DNA from: Actinomadura rubteroloni
Lineage (GTDB): Bacteria > Actinomycetota > Actinomycetes > Streptosporangiales > Streptosporangiaceae
DNA: 64,000 bases
NCBI RefSeq assembly: GCF_002911665.1
Contig: NZ_MTBP01000004.1
Span: 434,001 to 498,000 of the forward strand
Direction of reading: 5' to 3'
In this document: positions 7,396 to 16,480 of the stretch, one piece after another
How the letters are laid out: each line of letters opens with the position of its first letter
Numbering within the stretch: position 1 is the stretch's first letter
Translations under genes and position numbers: made by a program
Notes under the pieces: generated by a model
What the model was told of the DNA's origin: nothing
Seen by the model: only the letters and a program-made list of their open reading frames with translations
The model's database searches: none

Positions 7396-9519
7396 TTACA
7401 GCAGGCCGGTGAGGCGTTCGGCGAACGCGGCGGGGGAGAGGACCTCGATGCCGAGCTGCTCGGCTTTGGCCTTCTTGGACCCGGCTTTCTCGCCTGCCAC
7501 CAGGACGCTGGTCCTGGCCGACACCGAGGACGACGCGCGTCCGCCCGCCCGCTCGATCAGCTCGTTCATCTGGTTGCGCGACAGGTCGGCCAACAGGCCG
7601 GTCATCGCGCCGGTGACCACCACGGTCAGGCCCGCGAGCGGCAGACCGCCGCCACCATCGGCCGGCGCGGGGTCCGACTCACCGGGCGACTCGGTTTCGG
7701 CGGCGGCGCGCTCGGCCGGAGCAGTGGCGCCGGGCTCGGCCATGTTCACACCGGCCGCGATCAGCTTGTCGATCAGCGGGCCGAGTTCGGCGAGTTCGGC
7801 GACGATCACCGGGGCCTTCTCCGGTCCGATGCCCTCGACGTCCTGAAACGTGGCGGCGTCGGCGACGCGAATGTTGTCCATGGTGGCGAAGTGGCGGGCG
7901 ATGCGCCGCGACATCGCCCGGCCGGTGCCGCGGACGCCGAGTGCGGCGAACACCTTGCCGAGCGGCTTGGTCTTGGCCGCCTCGATGGCGTTCAGCAGGT
8001 TGTCGGCGCTGGTGGCGCCCATGCGGTCCAGGTCCAGCAGCGGCTCGCGGGTGAGAGTGAACAGGTCGGCGAAGTCGGTGACCAGGCTCGCGGCGACGAG
8101 CTGGTCGATGATCTTCTCGCCGAGGCCCTCGATGTCGAGCTGGTCGCGGCCCACCGCGTACCGGATCGAGGTCACCGCCGTGCACGCCCGGCCGCGCACG
8201 CACCGCCACCGCTTCTGCGACGTGTCGATCGCATCCCCGCAATGCGGGCACACCCCGGGGATGGCGATCGGGGTCTCGGCGCCGGTGCGCAGGTGCGCGA
8301 CGGGAGCTTCGACCCGTGGGATGACGTCGCCGGCGCGGTAGACCGTCACCTTGTCGCCGAGCAGCAGTCCGCGCCGTTCGATGTCACCGGCGTTGTGCAG
8401 GGTGGCGTAGGTGATGACCACGCCGTCCACTTCGACCGGTTCCAGCACCGCGCGCGGCGCGATGATCCCGGTCCGGCCCACGTTCCACTCCACCGCCAGC
8501 AGCGTGGTGATCTTCTCCACGGCGGGCAGCTTGTAGGCGACCGCCCACCGCGGCGCCCGCGACGACACTCCCGCGTCGGCTTGGTCGGCGGCCAGATCCG
8601 CTTTGACCACGACGCCGTCGATCCCGAACTCCAGCTCTGGGCGCAGTGCCGCGATCGCCTCGACCCGCTGCACGAGCGGCTCGACCGTGCCGCACACCGC
8701 CGGGGCGCCCGCGATCGCGGCCGGGGTCTGCACGCCCCACCCGGCGGCCAGCTCCATGACCTGGCTGTGCGGCAGCTCCCGCAGCCGCGCCGCCAGCGCG
8801 GGCTCGGTCCCGGCGCCCCACCCAGAACCGCCGGGCAGGGGAAGAGCGCCGTACCCGAAGAACGTCATCTCCACGGCGTAGGCACGGTCTTTGGCGCGCA
8901 GGGAACCGGCGGCGGCGCTGCGCGGATTGGCGAACGGGACACCGCCCGCCTGGGCACGCGAAGCGGTCGCCGCCTCGAATTGCGCCCGGGTCATCAGCAC
9001 TTCCCCGCGGATTTCCACCGTGACCGGCTCGCCGAGCCGCTCGGGCAGCCCGGCGACGGCACCGATGTTGTGGCTGACGTCCTCCCCGGCAACGCCGTCG
9101 CCGCGGGTGACCAGCTGTACTAGCCGGCCCTGGCGGTACCGGGCGGAGATCGCCAGGCCGTCCAGCTTGGGCTCCACACTCCACTGCGCGACCGGCCGCC
9201 CGATCCGCCGCTCCAGACCCGCGACCCACGCTGCCAAGCCATCGGCGTGGAACACGTTGTCCAGGCTCAGCATGGCCACCGTGTGCGGCACATCCCCGAC
9301 CACCGCCCCACCGGCGACCTTCCCGGTCGGAGAATCCGGCAGCACCTGATCAGGGTGAGCACTCTCGTAGGCGGCGATCCCGCGCACCAGCCGGTCGAAG
9401 GCGTCGTCATCGAGCGCCGACGTCCCTGTGCCGTAGTACGCCGCCGAGGCGGAGACGGCGGTCTGCACGGCAGCGGCGTACGCGACCTCATCAGCGATCC
9501 CGGCAACTACCGGATCCAT
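7396..9519 (-). CDS. NAD+-dependent DNA ligase (LigA-type, divergent)
   Basis: Seals nicks using NAD+. The about 707 residues contain every LigA module in order: the Ia NAD-binding region (YYGTGTSALDDDAFDRLV, then MLSLDNVF), the adenylation lysine in EPKLDGLAIS, TRGDGVAGEDVSHNI, FGIDGVVVKAD, the OB fold (WNVGRTGIIAPRAVLEPV), a four-Cys zinc finger (CPHCG and CVRGRAC), helix-hairpin-helix repeats (LGVRGTGRAMSRRIA, VEGIGPEKAPVIV) and a C-terminal BRCT domain from LPLAGLTVVVTG. ATG 9519 has AGGA eight bases upstream; ATG 9537 is an alternative. The sequence departs from the typical housekeeping form (EPKLDG instead of ELKIDG), so it may be a second, accessory ligase. It stands alone with no repair neighbours. 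Confidence 0.93.
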   Translation of the reverse strand: MDPVVAGIADEVAYAAAVQTAVSASAAYYGTGTSALDDDAFDRLVRGIAAYESAHPDQVLPDSPTGKVAGGAVVGDVPHTVAMLSLDNVFHADGLAAWVAGLERRIGRPVAQWSVEPKLDGLAISARYRQGRLVQLVTRGDGVAGEDVSHNIGAVAGLPERLGEPVTVEIRGEVLMTRAQFEAATASRAQAGGVPFANPRSAAAGSLRAKDRAYAVEMTFFGYGALPLPGGSGWGAGTEPALAARLRELPHSQVMELAAGWGVQTPAAIAGAPAVCGTVEPLVQRVEAIAALRPELEFGIDGVVVKADLAADQADAGVSSRAPRWAVAYKLPAVEKITTLLAVEWNVGRTGIIAPRAVLEPVEVDGVVITYATLHNAGDIERRGLLLGDKVTVYRAGDVIPRVEAPVAHLRTGAETPIAIPGVCPHCGDAIDTSQKRWRCVRGRACTAVTSIRYAVGRDQLDIEGLGEKIIDQLVAASLVTDFADLFTLTREPLLDLDRMGATSADNLLNAIEAAKTKPLGKVFAALGVRGTGRAMSRRIARHFATMDNIRVADAATFQDVEGIGPEKAPVIVAELAELGPLIDKLIAAGVNMAEPGATAPAERAAAETESPGESDPAPADGGGGLPLAGLTVVVTGAMTGLLADLSRNQMNELIERAGGRASSSVSARTSVLVAGEKAGSKKAKAEQLGIEVLSPAAFAERLTGLL

Positions 9520-9776
9520 GCCCGAAGTCCTGGTCATGGCGCCATTGTCACGCCCACCACCGACAGTTCACCCCGGACACCGCGCAGGCGCTGACCCTGA
9601 CGGCGCCAGTCGGCATTGACCTCGACGGCGGCGACGCGTGCGGGGTGGCCGTCGAGGTGCTCGGCAGGGTGCCAGGTGGCGGTTCTTCCGGGGATTCGGG
9701 CCGAGGTGATTTGGTAGCCGGGTGAACAGGCCCGGGAACGATTCGTAATTAGGGTGGGCGCGGGCCGGTGAGTGTT

Positions 9777-10736
9777 TCAGCGGTTGGTCGCGGTCCAGTC
9801 GTTGTTGGGGGATACGACGGCGAAGTTCAGTGTCGGGCAGTTGTACGAGGAGCCGGCCGGGGGGCGGGAGGACAGCGGGGCGTTGGCCGCCGTGGCCGGG
9901 GTCCATTTGCCGGCGTAGATCTGGATGTCGCTGCTTTCGATGGTGGTGTTGCGGGTGGCGTCGCAGAAGTAGCCGTGGCCGGTGGAGGGGTTGGTGTTCG
10001 ACCAGATCTCGTAGGTGTTCCAGCCGAACGAATAGTTGGTCTTGTCGGTTCCGGACTGGCTCCAGAAGGTGTCCCAGGACTGGGTCTTGTAGTTGTACAG
10101 GTACACGGTCCAGGTGTTGCGCGCGGTGTTCGAGCGCACCTGGCTCATGGTGTAGGCGGGCCGGCTGTTGACGGTGGTGGTGTAGGTGGCGCGGAAGGCG
10201 GCGTCCATGCGGACGGTCTTTGCCGCTCCGGGCTGCCCGCACCAGTCCCAGGCCCACAGGACCGCTCCCGCGCCGTGGTAGGCGGTCGTGAGTTCGATGC
10301 AGGAATGGCCGGTCGACTTGGCGGTGGGAGCGTAGAGGAAGTCGCCGCCGCCGATGGGCTTGTCGGGAAGGATGCTCTGCGTCGCCATCATGCCGTTCGA
10401 CGCGTTGACCGGCGGGTAGGCGCCCCAGTCCCGGTGGAGCACGGCCTGCGCGCTGACGCGTCCTTGTCGCTGCGCGGTGGCGCGCTCTTGCGCGAACTTC
10501 TTTCCCGCCGCGCCTGCGAGCTTGACGGCGTTCTTGCCGGTGGCGCCCGGGACGCTGCCGGTGACGGCGGCCCAGGCGCCGAGGCGGTGGTCGCCGCTGG
10601 CGGGGCGGGGGAGCATTGTGCCGTGCGGCGCCGGGGCCGCGGACGCGTCCGCCACCCCCGCGCCCAGCAGCGGATGCAGCAGCGGGGCGCAGATGAAACT
10701 CGTCCAGCGAACGGTCTTTGTCCAGTGCGGAATCAT
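9777..10736 (-). CDS. Secreted protein of unknown function
   Basis: A protein of 319 residues from ATG 10736, with a signal-peptide-like start (TSFICAPLLHPLLGAGVADA) and an Ala/Gly/Lys-rich spacer up to about residue 110. The C-terminal half is rich in Trp, Tyr, Asn and Thr (YLYNYKTQSWDTFWSQSG; FGWNTYEIWSNTNPSTGHGY) and has several Cys that could form disulfides. That composition suits an extracellular beta-sandwich binding domain, possibly for carbohydrate. I do not recognise a named family. The long frame open upstream of 10736 is dissimilar and lies in the promoter region. No operon partner is apparent. Confidence 0.7.
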   Translation of the reverse strand: MIPHWTKTVRWTSFICAPLLHPLLGAGVADASAAPAPHGTMLPRPASGDHRLGAWAAVTGSVPGATGKNAVKLAGAAGKKFAQERATAQRQGRVSAQAVLHRDWGAYPPVNASNGMMATQSILPDKPIGGGDFLYAPTAKSTGHSCIELTTAYHGAGAVLWAWDWCGQPGAAKTVRMDAAFRATYTTTVNSRPAYTMSQVRSNTARNTWTVYLYNYKTQSWDTFWSQSGTDKTNYSFGWNTYEIWSNTNPSTGHGYFCDATRNTTIESSDIQIYAGKWTPATAANAPLSSRPPAGSSYNCPTLNFAVVSPNNDWTATNR

Positions 10737-11356
10737 CGAACCTCCAGACGCCCCGCGACGGCGGCAGATGCACGGGCTCTTGCCGCCGGGCAAGCACCGG
10801 GTGTGCGCTGCGCACGCAGTGGGAAAACGGAATTGCGGGATGGTGTTCGGGAGTATGTATTCGACATCTGAACTAAACAAGGGAGCAGGGCGGATTGAGC
10901 GCAACACGAGTCCGGGGCGGCGCGGCTCTCAAGTCGAGTGACAACCTCGCGGCGTGCCGACAAAGAAGCTCGCAGGCGTTTCAAGTTTTCGGCGGCTGTC
11001 GGCTGTAATCGGCGGCGGACCCGTCCGTCTATTAAGAGGGGCCCTTCCGCGCGGAAGAAGCCAGGTCTCGTTCATGACGGCGTTTAGGGATTGCGTGACG
11101 GTGCAGGAGCGCACCGCCGCAGTGGTCGCCGTTCGAGGCGCAGCGGTGGGAGCGGGAGACGTTCGGTGGGTTGCCAGATCGGCACGATGTCCGGTTCGAG
11201 GTCGGGCCGCTCGACCGGTTGCGGCTCATCGTGGCGCGCGTTGACGGGCTGGAGCCGGTTCGTGGGACGGACGCCCGTCCTCTCCGGCTGCAGCCAGGTC
11301 GGCGCGGGTTCAGGAGGAGCCAGCCGCCGTCGACGTGCAGGGGCTGGCACCGGTTG
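10737..11356. other. 620-base stretch without a confident gene
   Basis: Holds the upstream region of the secreted protein and a 14-bp perfect palindrome, CTTCCGCGCGGAAG, at 11044-11057 just after an AT-rich TATTAAGAG. Between 11140 and 11330 the plus strand has a short protein-like run (DVRFEVGPLDRLRLIVARVD), and the other strand is Pro/Arg-rich there. Neither has a start with a ribosome site or a recognisable family, so I leave both uncalled. Confidence 0.35.
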
Positions 11357-11863
11357 CTATGACGCCGCGTCGCCGGGGTGTCCGGTGGAGTGTCTGTCGA
11401 GTTTACGGAAGGCGGCGAATCCGAAGGACGCCGTTGTGGCGGTGAGGATCATCCGAACGACGTTGAGGATGTTCCATTCCCATGCGGCGGTGTTCAGGTT
11501 TCCGGGGTGGGAGAGCGCGTCGGAGCCGAACATGTGCGGGATGACCGTCGAGACGATGAGGGCGTTGAGCGCGGCGAGGAGCACGGCGGCGATTCCGGCC
11601 CGCCGGTAGTCGGGGGCGAGTGCGGGGTCCTGGTTGCGCCACCACAGGAACCAGAGGAGCACGAGCGGGAGGATCGTGAGCGGGACGAAGTAGAGGGTCG
11701 GGCCGGTCGTCGAGAAGAACGCGTTGATGCGGCGGAACTGGTCGGGGCTGTCGTTGACCCAGTTCGGCGAGAAGACGACGGCCTCGTAGAGGTTGCCGAA
11801 CAGCCAGTAGGCGAGCCCGATGACGGCGGTCAGGGTCAGCCGTCGCTGCAGTGCTGGGCGCAT
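11357..11863 (-). CDS. Four-helix integral membrane protein (DUF1772-like)
   Basis: A protein of 168 residues with four hydrophobic segments: TLTAVIGLAYWLFGNLYEAV, the TLYFVPLTILPLVLLWFLW stretch, AGIAAVLLAALNALIVSTV and the WNILNVVRMILTATTASFGF region. Segment spacing and length resemble small DUF1772-type membrane proteins; the assignment is by pattern only. ATG 11863 is preceded by AAGGAG with five-base spacing. The site overlaps the TGA of the MarR gene, so the two are translationally coupled. The usual reading of a MarR regulator followed at once by a membrane protein is that the regulator controls it. Confidence 0.75.
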   Translation of the reverse strand: MRPALQRRLTLTAVIGLAYWLFGNLYEAVVFSPNWVNDSPDQFRRINAFFSTTGPTLYFVPLTILPLVLLWFLWWRNQDPALAPDYRRAGIAAVLLAALNALIVSTVIPHMFGSDALSHPGNLNTAAWEWNILNVVRMILTATTASFGFAAFRKLDRHSTGHPGDAAS

Positions 11864-11865
11864 GG

Positions 11866-12327
11866 TCACTCCTTGGTCGGTGGCCGGCCGGCCAGCTTGG
11901 TCAGCAGCCGGTGGAAGACGTCGCGTTCGCCGGCCGTGAGCGGGGAGAAGAACTCGTCGGTGACGCGCTGGTTGACGGCCTCGATCGCCTGCACGCGCCG
12001 TCGCCCCTCGGGGAGGAGATGGACTTCCAGCGCGCGGCGGTCGGTGGGGTGCGGCGACCGCTGGACGAGACCCATGCCTTCCAGGTCCCGCAGGATGCCG
12101 ACCATGGCCGGTTTGAACACGCCGAGGCGCTCACTGAGCCGCGACTGGGGCATGGGGCCGCCGGTCAGGAGCGTCAGCACGCCGACGTGATGGGCGTTGA
12201 GGCCCTCGGCCGCGAGCGCTGCGCCGTACCGCTCGCCCGCCTGGGCCGAGACCCACGCCAGCAGGAAGCCCGTCGATCCACCGAGCCGGTCCGGCGGCCC
12301 GCCCTCGCCCATTTCGTTATAGTTCAT
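11866..12327 (-). CDS. MarR family transcriptional regulator
   Basis: Winged-helix DNA-binding protein of 153 residues from ATG 12327. The helix-turn-helix lies around residues 50-80 (MPQSRLSERLGVFKPAMVGI) and the wing follows in VQRSPHPTDRRALEVHLLPEG, with the D-R-R motif of MarR wings. Dimerisation helices flank it. An inverted-repeat cluster covers the start codon (12315-12345), a position expected for autorepression. It is the first gene of a two-gene unit with the small membrane protein. The effector is unknown. Confidence 0.9.
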   Translation of the reverse strand: MNYNEMGEGGPPDRLGGSTGFLLAWVSAQAGERYGAALAAEGLNAHHVGVLTLLTGGPMPQSRLSERLGVFKPAMVGILRDLEGMGLVQRSPHPTDRRALEVHLLPEGRRRVQAIEAVNQRVTDEFFSPLTAGERDVFHRLLTKLAGRPPTKE

Positions 12328-12345
12328 AACGTTATTGACGTTAAC
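12315..12345. promoter_or_regulatory. Inverted-repeat operator cluster over the marR start
   Basis: CGTTAT (12315-12320) and ATAACG (12326-12331) form a perfect inverted repeat with five bases between. The second arm is part of the 10-bp palindrome ATAACGTTAT, and a GTTAAC palindrome follows near 12340. The sites overlap the ATG at 12327, so a bound regulator would block its own initiation. MarR proteins typically bind such 16-20 bp palindromes; the assignment to the adjacent gene is inference. Confidence 0.6.
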
Positions 12346-12921
12346 GGAACCGGATCGGGACGTCAAAGCCTCCGGACCCGCCCGACGCGTTCCGCAGGCA
12401 CGACCGGTGACCGCGCCCGCGACACCGTCCTCGATGGTCGGCCGCCTCCCCGCCGCCCGGCCGATGCCGGGCAGCACCAGGTTCGGCGACCCGGATCGCC
12501 CGCCGGCCGACGGAAGTAAAGGCGCTAGCGGGCGCTGCTCCCGCTCCGAGGGCCACCCGCGCAAGGGCGGAACTCAGGCACGCATGCTCTGCCGAGAACA
12601 CGGCGGCTCCTCCGCGGGAGGCATCGGCGAGTCGGTGCGCAGAGCACAAGGAATATTTTCGCTGGAACGGCAATTTTGCGCATGGTTTTCCCCTGTGGGA
12701 GCCAGCCTTTTCAGCCAAGCGGACGACGCCTCTTCGGAGAATCCTGCATTGCGCGGAGCGCGCTGATTGTCGTATTGCCGACGTTGTCGTTTTCCGCCGG
12801 TGCGCGGGCGAGGGCGGTGCATTTACGGTGCAGCGGTCACCCCCGGCCGTCGATTGCCTTCCGCGCAGATCCAGCGCGGGCGGCCCGAAAGGGTCGACGG
12901 TCCCCCCGCGAGAGGACAGTC
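12346..12921. other. Upstream region of the sedolisin gene
   Basis: About 575 bases between the divergent marR operator and the protease. An AT-richer patch at 12648-12720 (AAGGAATATTTTCGCTGG, then GGTTTTCCCCTG) probably holds the protease promoter. AGAGGA at 12911-12916 is the ribosome site for ATG 12922. I see no gene here. Confidence 0.4.
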
Positions 12922-14676
12922 ATGAAGTCCACGTCAGTACCACGCAAGATGGGTGCGACCGGCTTGGCGGCGATAGTCGTCGCGAGCCTGGCGTTCCTGT
13001 CGCCCGTGGCCCGTGCGGGCACACCCGCCGTCGAACAAGCCGCGTGCGCGACCGTGCAGAAAGGACATGCCAACTGCTGGGCCGAAAGGCTGACCAGCGT
13101 GCAAGGCGTGCGAGGCGTGCAGCCCGCGGCGCCGTCGGGTAAGAGCTCCGCTGATATCCAGTCGGCCTACGGTCTGCCCAGCGGTGGCAGCGGCATGACC
13201 GTCGCGATCGTCGACGCCTACGACGACCCGAACGCGGAATCGGACCTGGCCACCTACCGCAAGCAATACGGGCTGCCGGCCTGCACCACCGCCAACGGCT
13301 GCTTCCGCAAAGTGGACCAGCGCGGCGGAACCTCCTACCCCAGAGGCGACGCGGGATGGTCGGAGGAAATCACCCTCGACCTCGACGCGGTGTCGGCGGC
13401 ATGCCCGAACTGCAAGATCTTGCTCGTGGAGGCGAACGACAACAACGACCCGAATATGTACGCCGCAGATGACCAGGCGGTGAAGCTCGGCGCCAAACTG
13501 GTGTCGAACTCCTGGAGTTCACCCGAAGACTCCAGCCAGAGCCAGTACGAGAGTCACTGGAAGGTGCCGGGCGTGCTGTTCGCGTTCGCGACCGGTGACA
13601 ACGGCTACAACGGCGGCACACAGTACCCGGCCTCCTCGACGTCCACCCTGGCCGTCGGCGGGACGACACTCAGATCCGACTCCAGTACCCGGGGCTGGTC
13701 GGAATCGGTGTGGAGCGGCGCGGGCTCGGGCTGCTCGGCTTACCGCACACAGTCTTCCTGGCAGGCCAAGGTCGGCACCGGATGCGCGCGCAAGGCCAAC
13801 TCCGATGTGTCGGCCGACGCCGACCCGCAAAGCGGCCTGGCCATCTATGACACCTACTCCGCGCCGGGCTGGCAGCAGTACGGCGGGACGAGCCTGGCCA
13901 CACCGCTGATCACCGCCATGTACGCGCTCGCCGGCACCCCGGGCGCCAACGACAACCCGGCCTCCTACCCCTACGCCCACACCGGCCAGCTCAACGACGT
14001 GACCACCGGCACCAACGGCACCTGCGGGGCACCGATGTGCGCCGCCCGCGCCGGATGGGACGGTCCCACCGGCCTGGGCACGCCCAAGGGCGTCGGGGCG
14101 TTCACACCCGGCGGCGTCACTCCGCCGCCCGGTGACCTGCGCGTCGCCAACCCCGGTGACCAGAGCAGCACGGTCGGCAAAGCCATCACCCCCGTCAAGG
14201 ATTCGGTCACCGGAGGCACCGCGCCCTACACCTGGACGGCCTCCGGCCTGCCCGGCGGGCTGCGCATCGACTCCTCGACCGGTGAGATCAGCGGTACCCC
14301 CACCACGGCCGGCACTTTCACCGTCACCGTGACCGCCAAGGACAACGTCGGCAAGACCGGATCGGTGACCTTCACCTGGACCGTCAAGGGCGGCGGGGGC
14401 GGGGGCGGCACCGTCACCGTGACCAAGCCCCTCGGACAGTTCGGCTTCACCGGCTACACGGTGTTCCCCCTGCAGATACAGGCCACCGACAGCAACGGTG
14501 AAGACCTGTCCTTCACCGCGACCGGCCTTCCGCCCGGCGTGCGGATCAGTACTAGCGGATTGTTGTCGGGCACCCCGACCACCGTCGGTACCTACGCCGT
14601 GACCGTCAAGGCCACTGACACCGACGGAAACTTCGGGACGACCACCTTCAGCTACCAGATCTACAAGGGCGCCTAA
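12922..14676 (+). CDS. Secreted sedolisin (S53) family protease with C-terminal Ig-like domains
   Basis: Serine-carboxyl peptidase of 584 residues. A signal peptide (about 1-33) is followed at once by the catalytic domain (SADIQSAYGLPSGG), with no long pro-region. Candidate catalytic residues are Glu and Asp in GWSEEITLDLDAVSAACPNC, the oxyanion region FATGDNG and the serine in GGTSLATPLI; the calcium-site region near the domain end is present. From about residue 400 two putative Ig (He_PIG-type) modules follow, each with SGTPTT near its end, separated by a glycine run. The codon use and RBS (AGAGGA) are ordinary. It likely degrades extracellular protein; the Ig modules may bind a polymer or the cell wall. 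Missing pro-domain length is typical for actinomycete S8/S53-like secreted forms but limits certainty about maturation. Confidence 0.9.
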   Translation: MKSTSVPRKMGATGLAAIVVASLAFLSPVARAGTPAVEQAACATVQKGHANCWAERLTSVQGVRGVQPAAPSGKSSADIQSAYGLPSGGSGMTVAIVDAYDDPNAESDLATYRKQYGLPACTTANGCFRKVDQRGGTSYPRGDAGWSEEITLDLDAVSAACPNCKILLVEANDNNDPNMYAADDQAVKLGAKLVSNSWSSPEDSSQSQYESHWKVPGVLFAFATGDNGYNGGTQYPASSTSTLAVGGTTLRSDSSTRGWSESVWSGAGSGCSAYRTQSSWQAKVGTGCARKANSDVSADADPQSGLAIYDTYSAPGWQQYGGTSLATPLITAMYALAGTPGANDNPASYPYAHTGQLNDVTTGTNGTCGAPMCAARAGWDGPTGLGTPKGVGAFTPGGVTPPPGDLRVANPGDQSSTVGKAITPVKDSVTGGTAPYTWTASGLPGGLRIDSSTGEISGTPTTAGTFTVTVTAKDNVGKTGSVTFTWTVKGGGGGGGTVTVTKPLGQFGFTGYTVFPLQIQATDSNGEDLSFTATGLPPGVRISTSGLLSGTPTTVGTYAVTVKATDTDGNFGTTTFSYQIYKGA

Positions 14677-14700
14677 AGCCCCGCGGGACCCCCGCACTCA

Positions 14701-14734
14701 GCGTGGGGCAGCGTTGTTCTGCGCTGCCCCACGC
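14701..14734 (+). terminator. Hairpin terminator after the sedolisin gene
   Basis: Perfect 13-bp arms (14701-14713 and 14722-14734, GCGTGGGGCAGCG and its complement) with an eight-base loop, 25 bases after the stop. No T run follows, as is usual in very GC-rich actinomycetes. Confidence 0.75.
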
Positions 14735-14824
14735 GAGTAGTAGTACGAAGCCATCCCGCTTTCTGTCGACAGGGGGGCGGCTATCCAATCTACCGTTCTT
14801 GCAGCGCCGGCGCTGGCAGATGTG

Positions 14825-15918
14825 CTAAAGCGCTATTTTTTTAGGCTGGTTCATCAGTGTCTGGAGGCTCGCGGCCAGGCTCGGGGATGAGCCGGGCGTG
14901 TCGATCGGCGGTTGCGTCGGCAGCCATCCACGCTGAATGGCCTGGACTCCCGCCTGGAACCGTGTGGAGGCGTTCAACAGGCGCAGGATCTCTGCGATGC
15001 GGCGCTGGACCGTGCGTTCGGTGATTCCGAGCGCGCGGGCGATGGTCCGGTCTTTGGCGCCGCTGGCCAGCAATCGCAAGATCGCCAGGTCGCGTGACGT
15101 CGGCTGGTTCCGGGCTCCGCCGGACGTACCGTCGCCGCCGGGCGCGTGCGCGGCCGCGGTGCCGAGCGGGGTGGCCCGCTCCCACAGTGCTTCGAAAGCC
15201 AGGAGCAGCGCGTCCAACAGCGGTGACGGACGGATCAGCAACCGGGTCGCGGCGTCGTCGCTGGTGAAGCTGGTCGGGATGACGGCGTACTCCCGGTCGG
15301 CGATGAGCATCTTCATCCGGACGTCGGGAAGGGAACGTGCCTGCTCTCCCACGGCGAGGTACTGGTCGAGGAGTTCCATCCCTCCCGGCTCGACCAGCGC
15401 CGGTGTGTGGTAGATCGTCCGGTAGCTGACGCCGCGGGCCAACGCCTGCATTTCATTGGTGTTGAGCGCCCGTTCCAGGTAGGCGGGCTGTCGATGATCA
15501 GAACTTCCGTGCGGGCGCCGAGTTCCAGGATGCCCAGCGCTTGCCGTACGGCGTCCGCCCCGTCCAGGACTTCGATCAGTTCCGCCGGCCCCGCGTGGTG
15601 GTGGGCTGGGGAGCGCACGGTCAGTTCCCGGGCGCGGACGCGTAGTTCGTCGAGTTGGTGATGATGCTGCAGTACCAGCGCATCAAGGGCGACCTGGGGC
15701 GGTGCGGCGATCCACCGGGCTGGGCGGCCGTTCAACCGGTTGGACAAGCCGGCGGCCGTCAGATGGTCCAGCGCAGTGCGTACGCGCGGCTCCCCGATGC
15801 CCAGCGCTTCGGCGATCTGCGGCACCTTCTGCTGGGTGTGTGAAAGCAAGTGCAGGTAGACATCGCTTTCCACCGGTCCCAGGCCGACGGGCTGCAGGAG
15901 GTGAGTGATAGGCGGCAC
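14825..15918 (-). pseudogene. TrmB/LuxR-type transcriptional regulator with an internal frameshift
   Basis: Two reading frames join into one regulator. The first (from GTG 15918, with GGAGG four bases upstream) has a TrmB-like winged helix (ESDVYLHLLSHTQQKVPQIA, RVRTALDHLTAAGL), then LELGARTEVLIIDSP. The second frame continues YLERALNTNEMQALARG, VSYRTIYHTPALVEPGG, and ends in a LuxR-type HTH (LLASGAKDRTIARALGITER, TVQRRIAEIL). The join is at the C/G run at 15481-15487, where one base appears to be missing. Restoring it gives about 364 residues, the normal size of these actinobacterial regulators. It is therefore either a recent pseudogene or a sequencing error. It is divergent from the patatin-like gene. 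Confidence 0.82.
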
Positions 15919-15933
15919 CGTGCCTCCGGTCAA

Positions 15934-16480
15934 AATTGCTTCCAGCGGGCGGGAAGAAGGGAAACAGAAGGACGGTCAGCGGCATGGTGTCGTCAGTCGT
16001 GACGGGCGGCCGGTGCGCGACGCGCGCGGCAGTCGCCGCAAAAGGACCGGTGGCCGTCGAAACGGTCGGCGTCGGTGGGTTCCAGCCGTTCCGAGGGCTC
16101 GCGTCACGTTCATCCTCAACCTGTCATCTCATCGTTCCGCTGCCATGCGATGCGTCATCGTTGGTGACTGGTATCGCTTCGGGCGATTACACCGATCTGT
16201 TGCGGTAGTCCATGGCAGGCGTGCCGACTCCGCCAAACCGGGCCGGTGGCGCCAGGTGCGGATACCGGCGGGCCTGATCAGGGTCGCCGCCGTCGGGGAC
16301 GTTTCGCGGCGGGTAGGCGGGTGCAGGTGGGGTGAGCGCTGGTCGTGGGCGGCGATGGGGGCATCGCCGCGCCCCGGGGAGGGGATTGCGGCGGACCGGT
16401 CGGCGCATCCGCTGCTCATCCCGTCCGTCGTCCACCGGGACGGGCGGCGACGGCATCTCGGGGAGGGGAGGGACGTGGAC
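15934..16480. other. Long upstream region of the patatin-like gene
   Basis: About 550 bases between the divergent regulator and the patatin-like gene. Open frames exist on both strands but have no ribosome site, no family likeness and composition typical of shadows. A moderately AT-rich part (16100-16200) may carry promoters. I see no gene. Confidence 0.35.

Noticed and set aside
9568..10815. Minus-strand Arg/Pro-rich frame overlapping the secreted protein
   Set aside because: The overlapping frame at 9777-10736 has a signal peptide and folded-protein composition; this one has neither.
11084..11350. Pro-rich 88-codon minus-strand frame
   Set aside because: No ribosome site, no family likeness, and a competing plus-strand frame of equal quality.
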